Shown here one piece after another: positions 43,481 to 52,488 of a stretch of 64,000 nucleotides of DNA. The stretch comes from Streptomyces sp. cf386 (GTDB lineage Bacteria; Actinomycetota; Actinomycetes; Streptomycetales; Streptomycetaceae): assembly GCF_900103585.1 (NCBI RefSeq), contig NZ_FNHV01000002.1:716965-780964 (forward strand), in the 5' to 3' direction. A model generated the notes under the pieces. The model saw nothing but the letters and a program-made list of their open reading frames with translations. It had not been told where the DNA came from and did not search any database. The position numbers were made by a program, and so were the translations under genes. Numbering within the stretch: the stretch's first letter is position 1; every line of letters starts with the position of its first letter.

Positions 43481-43925
43481 ATGATCCTCGTGACCAGTGC
43501 CACCGGAAACGTAGGAAGCGCCCTGGTGAAGGAGTTCGCGCCACTGGACGCCGAACCGCTCTGTGGCCTCACCCCGTGACCCCGTGGGGGCCGCGTTTCC
43601 CACCGATGCCGAAGCCGTCGAGGGCGACGTAGGACGACCGGCCTCACTCAAGCCCGCGCACCATCCACCCCGCGGACATCGCCTCGGTGGACCGCGCCGC
43701 GCTGACCGAGACCGGCCACCTGGGACAGACGTACGGGCTGACCGGCCCGGAGCCGATCACTCCGCGCCGGCAGCTCGAAGCCATCGCGCACGCGCTGTGA
43801 CGGGAAGTGCCGTTGGCCCCGATCAGCCGAGCGGAAGCACACCGTGGCATGGCCCCGTTCCTGGGGGACGAGAACGCCGAGTCCTTCCGCCGAGCGGGCT
43901 CACGGCCCTACGAGCACACCGCCTC
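43481..43925 (+). pseudogene. Decayed NAD(P)-binding (NmrA/SDR-like) gene
   Basis: Three frames together read as one family. 43481 onwards: MILVTSATGNVGSALVKEFA (Rossmann start). After a shift near 43572: RDPVGAAFPTDAEAVEGDVG RPASL. From 43657 in a third frame: RTIHPADIASVDRAALTETG then LGQTYGLTGPEPITPRRQLE AIAHAL, a TGA at 43798-43800 where a Gly codon is expected, then REVPLAPISRAEAHRGMAPF. Roughly 150 central codons are missing. It runs up to the convergent LCP gene 2, overlapping its 3' end slightly. Confidence 0.75.
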
Positions 43926-45362
43926 GTCCCCCCGCACCACGATCGACTCCCCCTGCGTCGGGTCCGTGGAGCGCACCTTCAGGACCCGCTGGAAGTCCGC
44001 CCCGACGACCACCTTCAGCGTCGAGCCCAGCCCCTTCACCGGTCGCAGCTCGCTTCCGGGCAGCGCGGCCGCGAGAGACTTCGCCGAGCGGTCCCAGCGA
44101 GGGTCGTGGGCGACGACCGTGCGCGGCACGGTGCGGCCCGTCGCGTCCACCGGCCGCCCGGTCGTCCGGAACCCGGTCGCCGCCAGCGCCGCGTCGACGC
44201 GTTTGCCGAGGCCCTCCGTCTGCGTGCCGTTCTCCACCTGGACGCGGATCTCCTGCGGGGCGACCTCCACGGGGACCGCCTTGGTCCGCCCCCGGAGCGC
44301 GGCCAGCGGCTGGTCCTCGCGCAGCGCCCGGAAGAGCCGCTCGGCCTTCTCCGTGTCCCACTTCACCGTGGAACCGATGCCCTTCACGGTGTACGACATC
44401 TGCCGGATGGGCACGGTCGTGAACTCCGACGACGACGGCGAGAAGTTCCGCATCGCCCGCCCGAGGTCCAGCAGCTCGCCCGTCCCGAATCCCTTGTCCG
44501 CCCGCACCGAGCCCAGCACCGCCCGCGTCACGTCCCGGAACCGCATCGGGTTCAGCAGGATCCCGGAGGACGTCGCCCGCGCGATCAGCCCCGCCATGAA
44601 ACGCTGCTGCCGCTGCATCCGGCCCAGGTCGGAGCCGCTGTCGATGTGCCGCGCGCGCACGTACTGCAGCGCCTCGCCGCCCATCAGCCGATGGGTGCCG
44701 GCCGGCAGGTCGAGTCCGGTGTACGAGTCCTTCAGCGGCTCAGCGGTGCAGATCTGGACGCCGCCGACCACGTCCACCGTCTTCATGAAGCTGGTGAAGT
44801 CGACCTCCAGATAGTGGTCGATCTTGACGTGGGTCATGTGCTCGACCGTGCGCACGGTGAGGTTCGGGCCGCCCTCCGCGTACGCCGCGTTGATCTTGAT
44901 GGGGTGCGCCGCGCGGCCCTCTCCGTCGGGCACCTCGGCGTACGAGTCGCGTGGCAGGCTCACCACGCTCGCCCGCTCCCGGTCCCCCGAGATGTGCACG
45001 ATCATGATCGTGTCGGTGCAGTGACAGGGCGCCCCGCCGAGCCGGTACTTGCGCCGCTCCTCCGCGCTGATGCGGTCGCGGCCGTCGGTGCCGACGAGCA
45101 GGACGTTCATCCCGGTCCCGGCCTGCGGCCGGTTCTTCATGTCCTTGAACGGGTCCACGCGCTCGATCTTCGCGTCCAGGCTGGTGACCACCGCGTGTCC
45201 GATCCCCGCCGAGGCGAGGACCACGACGGACAGTGTGGTCACCGCCCGCATGGCCCACCGTGGCCGCTTCCGCCGTACCGGCGCGACCGGCCGCGCACCG
45301 CGGCGGGACGGCTGCGGACGGCGCTGCACGGGGGAGGGGGACTGGCGGGGCGGCGTGGGCAT
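43908..45362 (-). CDS. LCP family protein 2, with LytR_C domain
   Basis: 484 residues. Basic, Pro-rich N-terminus, membrane helix (about 40-60), LCP domain (about 80-280: MNVLLVGTDGRDRIS, VSLPRDSYAEVP, KINAAYAEGGPNLTVRTVEH, YVRARHIDSGSDLGRMQRQQ) and C-terminal LytR_C-like domain (about 375-470, EIRVQVENGTQTEGLGKRVD). GGAGG lies 9 bases before ATG 45362. It is divergent from the glycosyltransferase across 143 bp, which must hold both promoters. Confidence 0.93.
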   Translation of the reverse strand: MPTPPRQSPSPVQRRPQPSRRGARPVAPVRRKRPRWAMRAVTTLSVVVLASAGIGHAVVTSLDAKIERVDPFKDMKNRPQAGTGMNVLLVGTDGRDRISAEERRKYRLGGAPCHCTDTIMIVHISGDRERASVVSLPRDSYAEVPDGEGRAAHPIKINAAYAEGGPNLTVRTVEHMTHVKIDHYLEVDFTSFMKTVDVVGGVQICTAEPLKDSYTGLDLPAGTHRLMGGEALQYVRARHIDSGSDLGRMQRQQRFMAGLIARATSSGILLNPMRFRDVTRAVLGSVRADKGFGTGELLDLGRAMRNFSPSSSEFTTVPIRQMSYTVKGIGSTVKWDTEKAERLFRALREDQPLAALRGRTKAVPVEVAPQEIRVQVENGTQTEGLGKRVDAALAATGFRTTGRPVDATGRTVPRTVVAHDPRWDRSAKSLAAALPGSELRPVKGLGSTLKVVVGADFQRVLKVRSTDPTQGESIVVRGDEAVCS

Positions 45363-45505
45363 GGGGGAGATACCTCCGCTGTCGCTTGCCCTGGGGGCCG
45401 TACGTGGGATCCGTGAGCACCGTAGGCCCATACGATCTGCTGCCCGGTGCAGCGACCCCGGCGGCGCGCAAGGGTGTCCCCCGTTCGCGGTAACGTGAGC
45501 CCCCT

Positions 45506-46534
45506 ATGAACGCCAATCCCGACGTGCAGCTCCCCGCCGTGTCCGTCATCATGCCCGTCCTGAACGAGGAGCGGCATCTGCGCGGAGCCGTCCAAGCGAT
45601 CCTCGCGCAGGAGTACGCCGGCGAGATGGAGGTCGTGATCGCCCTCGGTCCCTCCTCGGACCGCACGGACGAGATCGCCGCCGAGCTCGTGCAAGAGGAC
45701 CCTCGCGTCCACACCGTCCCGAACCCGACCGGCCGCACGCCCGCCGCCCTCAACGCCGCGATCAAGGCCTCCCGCCACCCGATCGTCGTCCGCGTCGACG
45801 GCCACGGCATCCTCTCGCCCAACTACATCGCCACCGCCGTACGGCTCCTGGAGGAGACCGGCGCGCAGAACGTCGGCGGCATCATGCACGCCGAGGGCGA
45901 GAACGACTGGGAGCACGCCGTCGCCGCCGCGATGACCTCGAAGATCGGCGTCGGCAACGCCGCCTTCCACACGGGCGGCGCGGCCCAGCAGGCCGAGACC
46001 GTCTACCTCGGCGTCTTCCGGCGCGAGGCGCTGGAGCAACAGGGCGGCTACAACGAGGAGTTCATCCGCGCCCAGGACTGGGAGCTGAACTTCCGGATCC
46101 GCGAGGCGGGCGGGCTGATCTGGTTCTCGCCCGAGCTGAAGGTGTCGTACCGCCCCCGTCCTTCGGTGCGTGCCCTCGCCAAGCAGTACAAGGACTACGG
46201 CCGCTGGCGCCATGTCGTCGCCCGCTACCACGCCGGCTCCATCAACCTGCGCTACCTCGCCCCGCCGACGGCGGTGTGCGCGATCGCGGCGGGCCTCGTG
46301 CTGGGCGCCCTGGTCACCCCGTGGGCCCTGGTCGTCCCCGGCGGCTACCTCGCGGCCATCACCGCCGGCTCGGTCCCGGCCGGCCAGGGCCTGCCCCTGA
46401 AGGCACGCCTGCAGATCCCGGTCGCCCTCGCCACCATGCACATGTCCTGGGGCTACGGCTTCCTCACCAGCCCGCGGTCCCTGGCGCGGAAGGTCATCGC
46501 CTCCCGCCGCCCGGCCGTGCTCAGCGCCAACTGA
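45506..46534 (+). CDS. Family 2 glycosyltransferase with C-terminal membrane helices
   Basis: 342 residues. GT-A domain (about 10-240): VSVIMPVLNEERHLRGAVQA, the DGHG metal-site equivalent of DxD, GGAAQQAETVYLGVFRREAL and the acceptor-site motif RAQDWELNFRIREAGG. Two to three hydrophobic helices follow (about 255-325). It probably adds a sugar to a lipid-linked wall precursor. It sits among LCP genes that transfer such polymers to peptidoglycan. ATG 45506. Convergent with LCP gene 3, 22 bp away. Confidence 0.92.
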   Translation: MNANPDVQLPAVSVIMPVLNEERHLRGAVQAILAQEYAGEMEVVIALGPSSDRTDEIAAELVQEDPRVHTVPNPTGRTPAALNAAIKASRHPIVVRVDGHGILSPNYIATAVRLLEETGAQNVGGIMHAEGENDWEHAVAAAMTSKIGVGNAAFHTGGAAQQAETVYLGVFRREALEQQGGYNEEFIRAQDWELNFRIREAGGLIWFSPELKVSYRPRPSVRALAKQYKDYGRWRHVVARYHAGSINLRYLAPPTAVCAIAAGLVLGALVTPWALVVPGGYLAAITAGSVPAGQGLPLKARLQIPVALATMHMSWGYGFLTSPRSLARKVIASRRPAVLSAN

Positions 46535-46556
46535 GCCCGCCGGGCGGGGGAGCCCG

Positions 46557-48209
46557 TCACCAGGTGAAGTCCGGGTCCACCTTCATGCACGCCTTGGTGT
46601 CGGAGGCGCTCAGCGCCTCCGCCGTGTCCGGCGTCTTGTCGTCCTTCTTCGGGGCCTTGTACGCCGTACCCTCCCGCCAGTCGGCGCCGACGACGAGGGT
46701 GACGCCGGAGACGTCCGTGGACTTCTCCACGGCACTGGTCGGAATACCGAGCGCCTTGGCGACCCGCTGGGCGTCGCCCTCCAGGTCGGCGGACGGGTAG
46801 CGGACGAGCGTCGTGTCCGCGGTCGGCGTGGTCGACGCGTCGGCCACGGCCTGGGTGAAGCCCTTGCCGACGAGCAACCCGGCGACCGTTCTCGCGCGGC
46901 CCTGGGCCGGGGCGAGGACGTCGGTGCGGGTGCCGTTCTGCACCTGGACGGCGATCTCGCCGTCCGCCGCCGCCGGGTCGGTGGACGCCTTCTCCGTGGT
47001 GGACTTCTTCTTGTCCTTGCCGTCGAGCGCGATGTCCTCACGCACCAGCCGGAACAGCTTGGTCGCGTCGTCGGTCGGCACCACCCGGCCGGTCTGGATC
47101 GTGTCGTACTCGTTCGGCATCGTCGTCATGGTGATGCGCGAGGTGGGCACCTTCTTGAGCTCGCCCGCCAGGTCGTAGAGCTTCGCGACCGTGCCCAGGC
47201 CCGGGTCGACGGTGAGCGCCTTGGTGGCCGCCTCGGCGAGCGAACGCAGCTTGCCCGGGTTGCTCAACTTCGCGTTCTTGCGCAGCTCGCGGACCATCGA
47301 GTTCATGTACATGTGCTGCGCCTTGGCGCGGGCCAGGTCGCTGCCGTCCTCGAAGCCGTACCGGGTGCGCAGCCACTGAAGGGCCTGCTTGCCCTGGACG
47401 TACGTCGTGCCCTTCTCCAGCTTCAGCCCGGAACCGTGGCCCTCGCGGTCCCTGGATTCGATGTTCTTGTCGACGCAGACCGGGACGCCGCCGATCGCGT
47501 CCGCCATCGACACCACACCCGAGAAGTCGATCATCATGAAGTGGTCGATGTGGATGTCGGTCAGCTTCTCCCACGTCGCCACCGAGCACCCCGGGCCGCC
47601 ACGGCCGAGCGAGCGGTTCGTCATCTCACGCCTCTCGGCCTCGTAGACGTCCCCGCTGTCCGGGTCCGTGCATGTGGGCATGTCCACCAGCGTGTCGCGC
47701 GGCATGCTCACGACCGACATGTTGGTGCGGTCGGCGGAGACGTGCAGCAGCATCTGGACGTCGGCGAGCGGGGTGGCGCCGAACGTCTCCTTGGCGCCGC
47801 CGAGCTTCTGGTTCTCCTTGCTGTCGCGCGCGTCCGAGCCGATCAGCAGGATGTTCAGCGGCGTCTGACCGGCCGCGTTCGCCTCGGTCTTGGCGGCGCG
47901 GTCCTTCTCGTCGCCGATGTTGAGGTCGTCCTTCTTCAGATTGCCGTTGAGGTGCTGGTAGTAGAGATATCCGGCACCCGCGGTGCCCAGTATCACCACC
48001 GCCAGAACCGTCGCCGACCAGCGCAGCGCACGCCGTCTGCGGCGCCTGCTGTCGGCTCCCCGGCCGCCCCTGCGTCCCCCGCCGCCGTGCCGGCCGCCCT
48101 GGTCGGCCGGCGTGTCCTGGTCGGCCTGCGGGGTGAGCGACATGGTGTCGTCCACCGCGGGGGCATCCCCTCGCACACTGCTCTGCGCCAACTGTCTGCC
48201 CTTCCCCAC
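46557..48209 (-). CDS. LCP family protein 3, with LytR_C domain
   Basis: 550 residues from GTG 48209. The N-terminus holds a Gly/Arg block (GGRHGGGGRRGGRGADSRRR), then a membrane helix (about 63-85). The LCP domain (about 118-330) has LNILLIGSDARDSKENQ, VSMPRDTLVDMP, IHIDHFMMIDFSG and WLRTRYGFEDGSDLARAKAQ. LytR_C lies at about 415-510 (EIAVQVQNGTRTDVL). An insert around 160-190 with CTDPDSGDVYE and PGCSVATW is longer than in LCP1. The start is uncertain: ATG 48143 is possible. A strong hairpin lies about 20 bp upstream of the GTG. Confidence 0.9.
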   Translation of the reverse strand: MGKGRQLAQSSVRGDAPAVDDTMSLTPQADQDTPADQGGRHGGGGRRGGRGADSRRRRRRALRWSATVLAVVILGTAGAGYLYYQHLNGNLKKDDLNIGDEKDRAAKTEANAAGQTPLNILLIGSDARDSKENQKLGGAKETFGATPLADVQMLLHVSADRTNMSVVSMPRDTLVDMPTCTDPDSGDVYEAERREMTNRSLGRGGPGCSVATWEKLTDIHIDHFMMIDFSGVVSMADAIGGVPVCVDKNIESRDREGHGSGLKLEKGTTYVQGKQALQWLRTRYGFEDGSDLARAKAQHMYMNSMVRELRKNAKLSNPGKLRSLAEAATKALTVDPGLGTVAKLYDLAGELKKVPTSRITMTTMPNEYDTIQTGRVVPTDDATKLFRLVREDIALDGKDKKKSTTEKASTDPAAADGEIAVQVQNGTRTDVLAPAQGRARTVAGLLVGKGFTQAVADASTTPTADTTLVRYPSADLEGDAQRVAKALGIPTSAVEKSTDVSGVTLVVGADWREGTAYKAPKKDDKTPDTAEALSASDTKACMKVDPDFTW

Positions 48210-48525
48210 CCTTAGCCCGACACGGCATCGCTCCGCGCCGGACCTCCCTGTCCGGTGCGGAGCGCACCATGTCAGACCACCCTGTCCGACACTGGTTCGC
48301 TACCTGTCAGACCACTGTGGGTCCGAACCGGGTTGGCCACGTGTCGGCAAAATTCACGCCAGGTACGGCCGTTCGGTGTGCCCGGCCTACGGTGCCTGAC
48401 ACAACCATGTCTTGTGTCAGACCAACGAGAGTCCGGCACAGTTGCGTTCCCGGCCGGAGTTTTCGGCACCGGAAACGGGCTCGCCCCTCAGCACAAGCCG
48501 ACTGAGGGACGGGCCCGTTGGGTCA
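48210..48525 (-). promoter_or_regulatory. Structured leader/promoter region of LCP gene 3
   Basis: The 316-bp gap holds a 15-bp stem with one wobble pair (48229-48243 with 48250-48264, CGCTCCGC.CCGGAC), direct repeats TGTCAGACCAC at 48270 and 48305 and TGTCAGACCAA at 48415, and a perfect 9-bp inverted repeat CTGACACAA / TTGTGTCAG (48396-48420). The hairpin nearest the start could control translation; the repeats look like protein sites. Confidence 0.6.
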
Positions 48526-50316
48526 CTACTGCGCGCACTCGACCTTGTCGGCGGTGGACTTCTCCACGTCGGGCGCCTTGGTCGGAGCGGTGAGGGACTG
48601 GCCCGCACCCTTGAAGTCCTTGCCCAGCGTCAGTGTCATCGTGGGCAGGCCCTGGGAGTTGGTCACGCTCTTGCCGGGCTTCATCGCGGACCCGGAGAGC
48701 CCCATGATGGCGGCGAGCCGGCGAGCCTGGTCCGCCTGGTCCGGGGCGTACTCGAGCGTCGTCTTCGCCAACGTCGCCGGGGCGTTGCCCGCGTTCTCGG
48801 ACTTCTCCACGCCCTCCTCGGTCTGCAGCCAGGTGAGCGTCGACGACGCGCTGCCGGCCTTGGCACCGCCGTTGAGGATCCGCACCCGCACCTCGGAGGC
48901 GTCGGACTTGGTGCCCTTCAGCCGGGCGGCCACGGCGGCGGCTTCCTTCTTCTTCTGCTGCTTGACCTCGGTGAAGGAGACGTCGTTCTGTATGGCCTCG
49001 AAGACCTGGGGCGCCGTCGTCTCGTTGAGTACGACGGTCGCCTTCACCTTCTCGGCCGGGTTGTCTATCACCGGAATCGTGGTGAAGGTCAGGTTCTTGG
49101 TGTTGAGCTTGCCCAGCTCCAGACCCAGGTCCTTCAGCTTGTCGATGGTGTCCAGCTGGGAGTCGACGGTCAGCGCCTTCGTGCCCGCCTCGGCCAGCTT
49201 GATCATCTTCGTCGGGCTGGTGAGGGTGTCGTTCGACTTCAGCTTGCGCATCAGCGCGCTGAGGAACTGCTGCTGCAGCCCGATCCGGCTCAGGTCACCG
49301 CCGAAGCCGACCGAGTGCCGGGTGCGGACGAAGGCCAGCGCCTGCTCGCCCTCGATCACGTGCTCGCCCTTGGTCAGATTGAGCTTGGAGTCGGGGTCGT
49401 TGATGTCCTTGGCCAGGCACACCTCGACACCGCCGACCGCCGTCGTCAGCGTCTTCACCGCGTTGAAGTCCGCCACCATGAAGTTGTCCGGCGTGATCCC
49501 GGTCAGCTCGGTGACCGTCCGCATGGTGCAGCTGGGCGTGCGGCCTTCCTGGCCGAGGCTGGTGTTGAAGCGGACGTCGCTCTCACCCGCGATGACCTTG
49601 TAGGAGCCGTCCTCCTGCTGCGTCCGGCAGTCCGGGATGTCGACGATCAGGTCGCGCGGGATGCTGAGCGCGGTCGCGTTCGAACGGTCCTTGGAGACGT
49701 GCAGCAGGATCGTGGTGTCGGCGTGCCCGGCGCTGCCCGAGTCGCCGTACTTGTCGTTGCCCGCACCCGTGCGCTTGTCCGTGCCGATGAGCAGGATGTT
49801 GATGGCCTTGTCCTTCGAGAAGCCACCGGTGCTCGCGCCGTCGTCGGAGACGGACTGGATGTTGTCGTTGAGGTGCTCGATGTAGAGATACGCACCGGCT
49901 GCGGCGGCGACGACCACGAACGCCATTATCCCGCCGGTCCAGAGCACGGCCTTCTTCGCCTTGCTCTTCTTCTTCACCGGCCGGCGACCACGCCGCCCCG
50001 GCAACGGCTCCTCGGGCGCACCCCGGCGCCGACGCTGCGGCGGCACCTCACGGCCCGGCGCCGTCCGCGTCTCCCGCCCCGGCGCCGCGCTCCGGTTGCG
50101 TACCGCGCCACCGGTCGTGCCGCCCGCGCCCTGGGCGCTCGTGCCGGCGGCCCGTGAGGCGGCGCCGGCACGGGAAGCGGATCTGCGAGGTCCGGGAACC
50201 GACGACTGCGGAGCGGAAGGGCTCAGTCGCAGTTCGTATTCACCGGTGTTCGGATTGAGTACCCACTGGTCTGCGGGGTCGATGTCGTCCGCCCGCCCAC
50301 GGCCTTGCGCGTCCAC
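48526..50316 (-). CDS. LCP family protein 4, with LytR_C domain
   Basis: 596 residues. The N-terminus starts with an ADQWVLNPNTGEYELRL stretch, then a long basic Arg/Pro/Ala-rich cytoplasmic region to about 120, a membrane helix (VLWTGGIMAFVVVAAAAGAY), and the LCP domain (about 165-375: INILLIGTDKRTGAGNDKYG, LSIPRDLIVDIP, FVRTRHSVGFGGDLSRIGLQ). LytR_C is at about 470-565 (EVRVRILNGGAKAGSAS). GTG 50316 has GGAGG 12-13 bases upstream. The WVLNPNTGEY motif may be a protein interaction site (inference). Confidence 0.92.
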   Translation of the reverse strand: MDAQGRGRADDIDPADQWVLNPNTGEYELRLSPSAPQSSVPGPRRSASRAGAASRAAGTSAQGAGGTTGGAVRNRSAAPGRETRTAPGREVPPQRRRRGAPEEPLPGRRGRRPVKKKSKAKKAVLWTGGIMAFVVVAAAAGAYLYIEHLNDNIQSVSDDGASTGGFSKDKAINILLIGTDKRTGAGNDKYGDSGSAGHADTTILLHVSKDRSNATALSIPRDLIVDIPDCRTQQEDGSYKVIAGESDVRFNTSLGQEGRTPSCTMRTVTELTGITPDNFMVADFNAVKTLTTAVGGVEVCLAKDINDPDSKLNLTKGEHVIEGEQALAFVRTRHSVGFGGDLSRIGLQQQFLSALMRKLKSNDTLTSPTKMIKLAEAGTKALTVDSQLDTIDKLKDLGLELGKLNTKNLTFTTIPVIDNPAEKVKATVVLNETTAPQVFEAIQNDVSFTEVKQQKKKEAAAVAARLKGTKSDASEVRVRILNGGAKAGSASSTLTWLQTEEGVEKSENAGNAPATLAKTTLEYAPDQADQARRLAAIMGLSGSAMKPGKSVTNSQGLPTMTLTLGKDFKGAGQSLTAPTKAPDVEKSTADKVECAQ

Positions 50317-50539
50317 GGTTGTCTGAATCCTCCGTCGGGGCCACGCGGCGCCTACCCCTCCAAGGCGCTCGGGTCTCGGTCAAACAGTGCGCAAGCCTAA
50401 CTACGGCTGGGTGCACCGGATCGCTCACACTATCCGGCCAGTTCAGCGTCAAGCGACGACGGTGACAAATTCCACGTCCCTACAACTGGGCAATCCGCCC
50501 CATTTCTTTGAATTGAGGTTCGTGGACTTGGTGAGCGCT

Positions 50540-51778
50540 TTACCCGCAGGGGTTCTCGGCGGCGGTGTTGCCGCGGAAGGTGGGGGGCGGGGGAGTGGGT
50601 TCTGTGGAGCCCTCGGACCACTTGCCGTCCGACTTTCCACCCCACGCATGGGAACTCTTGTGCGAGAGGAGTCCCGGCGGCCCTTGGCGCATTCCGGACG
50701 AATCCACAACTTCCACCGGGGTGTCGGTGCGCAGCCGCTCGAAGAGCCGCTCGGCCGCGGGCTCCATGAGTTGGTCGCGATTGGGGTTGTGGATGTACGA
50801 CTCCCGGGGAACGGTGAGGAATTGCACGCGTTCAGTGGGGATGTCGCGCACGCCGCGGACGAGTTCGTACAAACCGCGCAAGCTGGCCAGGGCGGGGTCG
50901 GTGGTGAGGGAGGACGTGGCGGCGTCGAGGACGGGGTAGAGCCGCACCGGGTTCAGCAGGACGTCATTGCTCTGCACCTTGTTCACCAGCGCCGCGAGGA
51001 ATCGCTGCTGGCGGTCCATGCGGTCGGTGTCGCTGCCGTCGCCGAGGGTCTTGCGGGCGCGGACGTAGCCGAGGGCCTGTTCGCCGTTGAGGGTCACCTT
51101 GCCGGCGGGGAGGCGCAGCTTGGCCGCCTTGTCGTCAATGGGCTTGGCGAGGCAGATCTCCACACCGTCGAGGGCGTCGACCATCTCCTTGAAGCCGTGG
51201 AAGTCGACGACCATGTGGTGGTCGATGCGGATGTCGGTGAGCCGCTCCACGGTGCGGATGGTGCAGGCCGAACCGCCCACCTGGAAGGCGTAGTTGAACA
51301 TCGCGAACATGGGCTCGCTGCGGCTGCCGTCGTCACTCCGGCACCGGGGGACGTTCACCATCAGGTCGCGGGGTATCGAGACGGCGGTGGCGCTGCGGCG
51401 GCCCGCGGACAGGTGCAGGAGGATGGTGGTGTCGGAGCGTTCGGTGCCGGAGTCGCGCCCGTAGCGGCGGTTTCCGCTGCCCGCCCTGGAATCGGATCCG
51501 ATGAGCAGGATGTTCCGCGCGTCGCGCACCAGCGAGGTGGGCCGCTCGTTCTCGTACCGCTGGAGCTCCGCGGCGGCGGCCTCGTCGGTGGTGATGTTGG
51601 AGTCGAGCTTGGCGTAGACGGCCCATCCTGCCCCGGCAGCGGCCACGAGCACCAGCCCCACCCCCAGAACCCCCCGCCGCACCCACCGCCACCCTCGCCG
51701 CCGCCCTCGCCAACCGCCGGACGGCCCGCCCCCGACAACGCCGGAAGGTCCGGGACGTGAGCGCGATATGCCGGTCAC
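50540..51778 (-). CDS. LCP family protein 5, without LytR_C domain
   Basis: 412 residues. An Arg/Gly-rich N-terminus, membrane helix (about 34-55), and LCP domain (about 87-300): ARNILLIGSDSRAGSGNRRY, VSIPRDLMVNVPRC, IDHHMVVDFHGFKEMVDALD and YVRARKTLGDGSDTDRMDRQ. The C-terminus is a short Ser/Pro-rich tail ending NPCG rather than LytR_C. GTG 51778 has GGAG 6 bases upstream. Last of five LCP genes within 10 kb. Confidence 0.93.
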   Translation of the reverse strand: MTGISRSRPGPSGVVGGGPSGGWRGRRRGWRWVRRGVLGVGLVLVAAAGAGWAVYAKLDSNITTDEAAAAELQRYENERPTSLVRDARNILLIGSDSRAGSGNRRYGRDSGTERSDTTILLHLSAGRRSATAVSIPRDLMVNVPRCRSDDGSRSEPMFAMFNYAFQVGGSACTIRTVERLTDIRIDHHMVVDFHGFKEMVDALDGVEICLAKPIDDKAAKLRLPAGKVTLNGEQALGYVRARKTLGDGSDTDRMDRQQRFLAALVNKVQSNDVLLNPVRLYPVLDAATSSLTTDPALASLRGLYELVRGVRDIPTERVQFLTVPRESYIHNPNRDQLMEPAAERLFERLRTDTPVEVVDSSGMRQGPPGLLSHKSSHAWGGKSDGKWSEGSTEPTPPPPTFRGNTAAENPCG

Positions 51779-52488
51779 TCTGGCTCCAGTCCTCAGGGCG
51801 TGCTGCGTGCTGCTTGCTGCGTGCGGTGTGGGCTGTGGGCTGTTGTTACGACCATGGCTCGGGTGGGGGGTGAGGGGTGGGTGGTGGTGGGCCGAATGGG
51901 TGACGGTTGCCTCCGGCGGTGGGGCGGGGGTGCCTGCGGCGGCCTGTGCGGTTTGGCGGGGGTGCGCGTGGCGCCTGCGGTTCGGTGGGTGGGTCGGGGC
52001 CGCGTCGGGGGGGGGTGTCCGTCCTAGGGCCGGCGCCTGGACTTAGGCCAAGAGGTGCCGCGTGTTGACGCCGGCCACTGCGGGCGGACACCCCCCGACG
52101 CGTCCCCTTACCGCCGTGGGCGACTGCGGCGCCGCGGTGGTGCGCGGAGGCGGCGCTGTTTGTCGACGCCGGTTCTGGTGGCCAGTCCGTCCGGCGGTTG
52201 AGGGCGAGATTCTGCCATCCCGATCCCCCCACCCGTGGGGACTCCGTCCCTGCCCCCACCCACCCGCAGGGGTGTCATTCTTCAGCCTGTCCGGCGTTTG
52301 AGGACGAGGCCCTTTCGGGGCCGATGCGGGGGTCTGGGGGCGGAGCCCCCAGAAGGGGCCGGGGTCGAAGGGGCGGCAGCCCCTGGAGGATGGGACGGGT
52401 AGGGGCGGCGGGGGCGAGGAAAAAAAGGGGCCGGGGCGGCACGCCCGTCAGCCCAGACGCCGCGCACCCCCGCTGCGCGAACCCCGCG
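51779..52488. other. Gene-poor 710-bp region with strand-asymmetric G-rich tract and repeats
   Basis: 51845-52060 is strongly G-rich on the plus strand (runs such as GGGTGGGGGGTGAGGGGTGG) with no credible gene on either strand. 52186-52282 has degenerate pieces of the dispersed repeat (TCCGGCGGTTGAGGGCGAG; CCCCACCCACCCGCAGGGG). A full repeat copy follows at 52283-52418. Confidence 0.6.
52283..52418 (+). repeat. Dispersed ~135-bp repeat, copy 2
   Basis: CAGCCTGTCCGGCGTTTGAG, then GGGGGTCTGGGGGCGGAGCC, GGTCGAAGGGGCGGCAGCCC and GATGGGACGGGTAGGGGCGG in the same order as at 26492-26626 and 56576-56710. Several inner stems (GGGGGC/GCCCCC; GGGGC/GCCCC) make it a strong RNA structure. It lies between convergently or tail-placed genes, supporting a terminator role. 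Confidence 0.88.

Noticed and set aside
43563..45416. 617-residue plus-strand frame
   Set aside because: It lies antisense to LCP gene 2 and shows only mirror composition; its first 35 codons belong to the decayed NAD(P)-binding gene.
51846..52259. Open frames in the G-rich 51.8-52.3 kb region
   Set aside because: Pro/Arg or Gly/Val low-complexity only, without ribosome sites; overlaps dispersed repeat debris.
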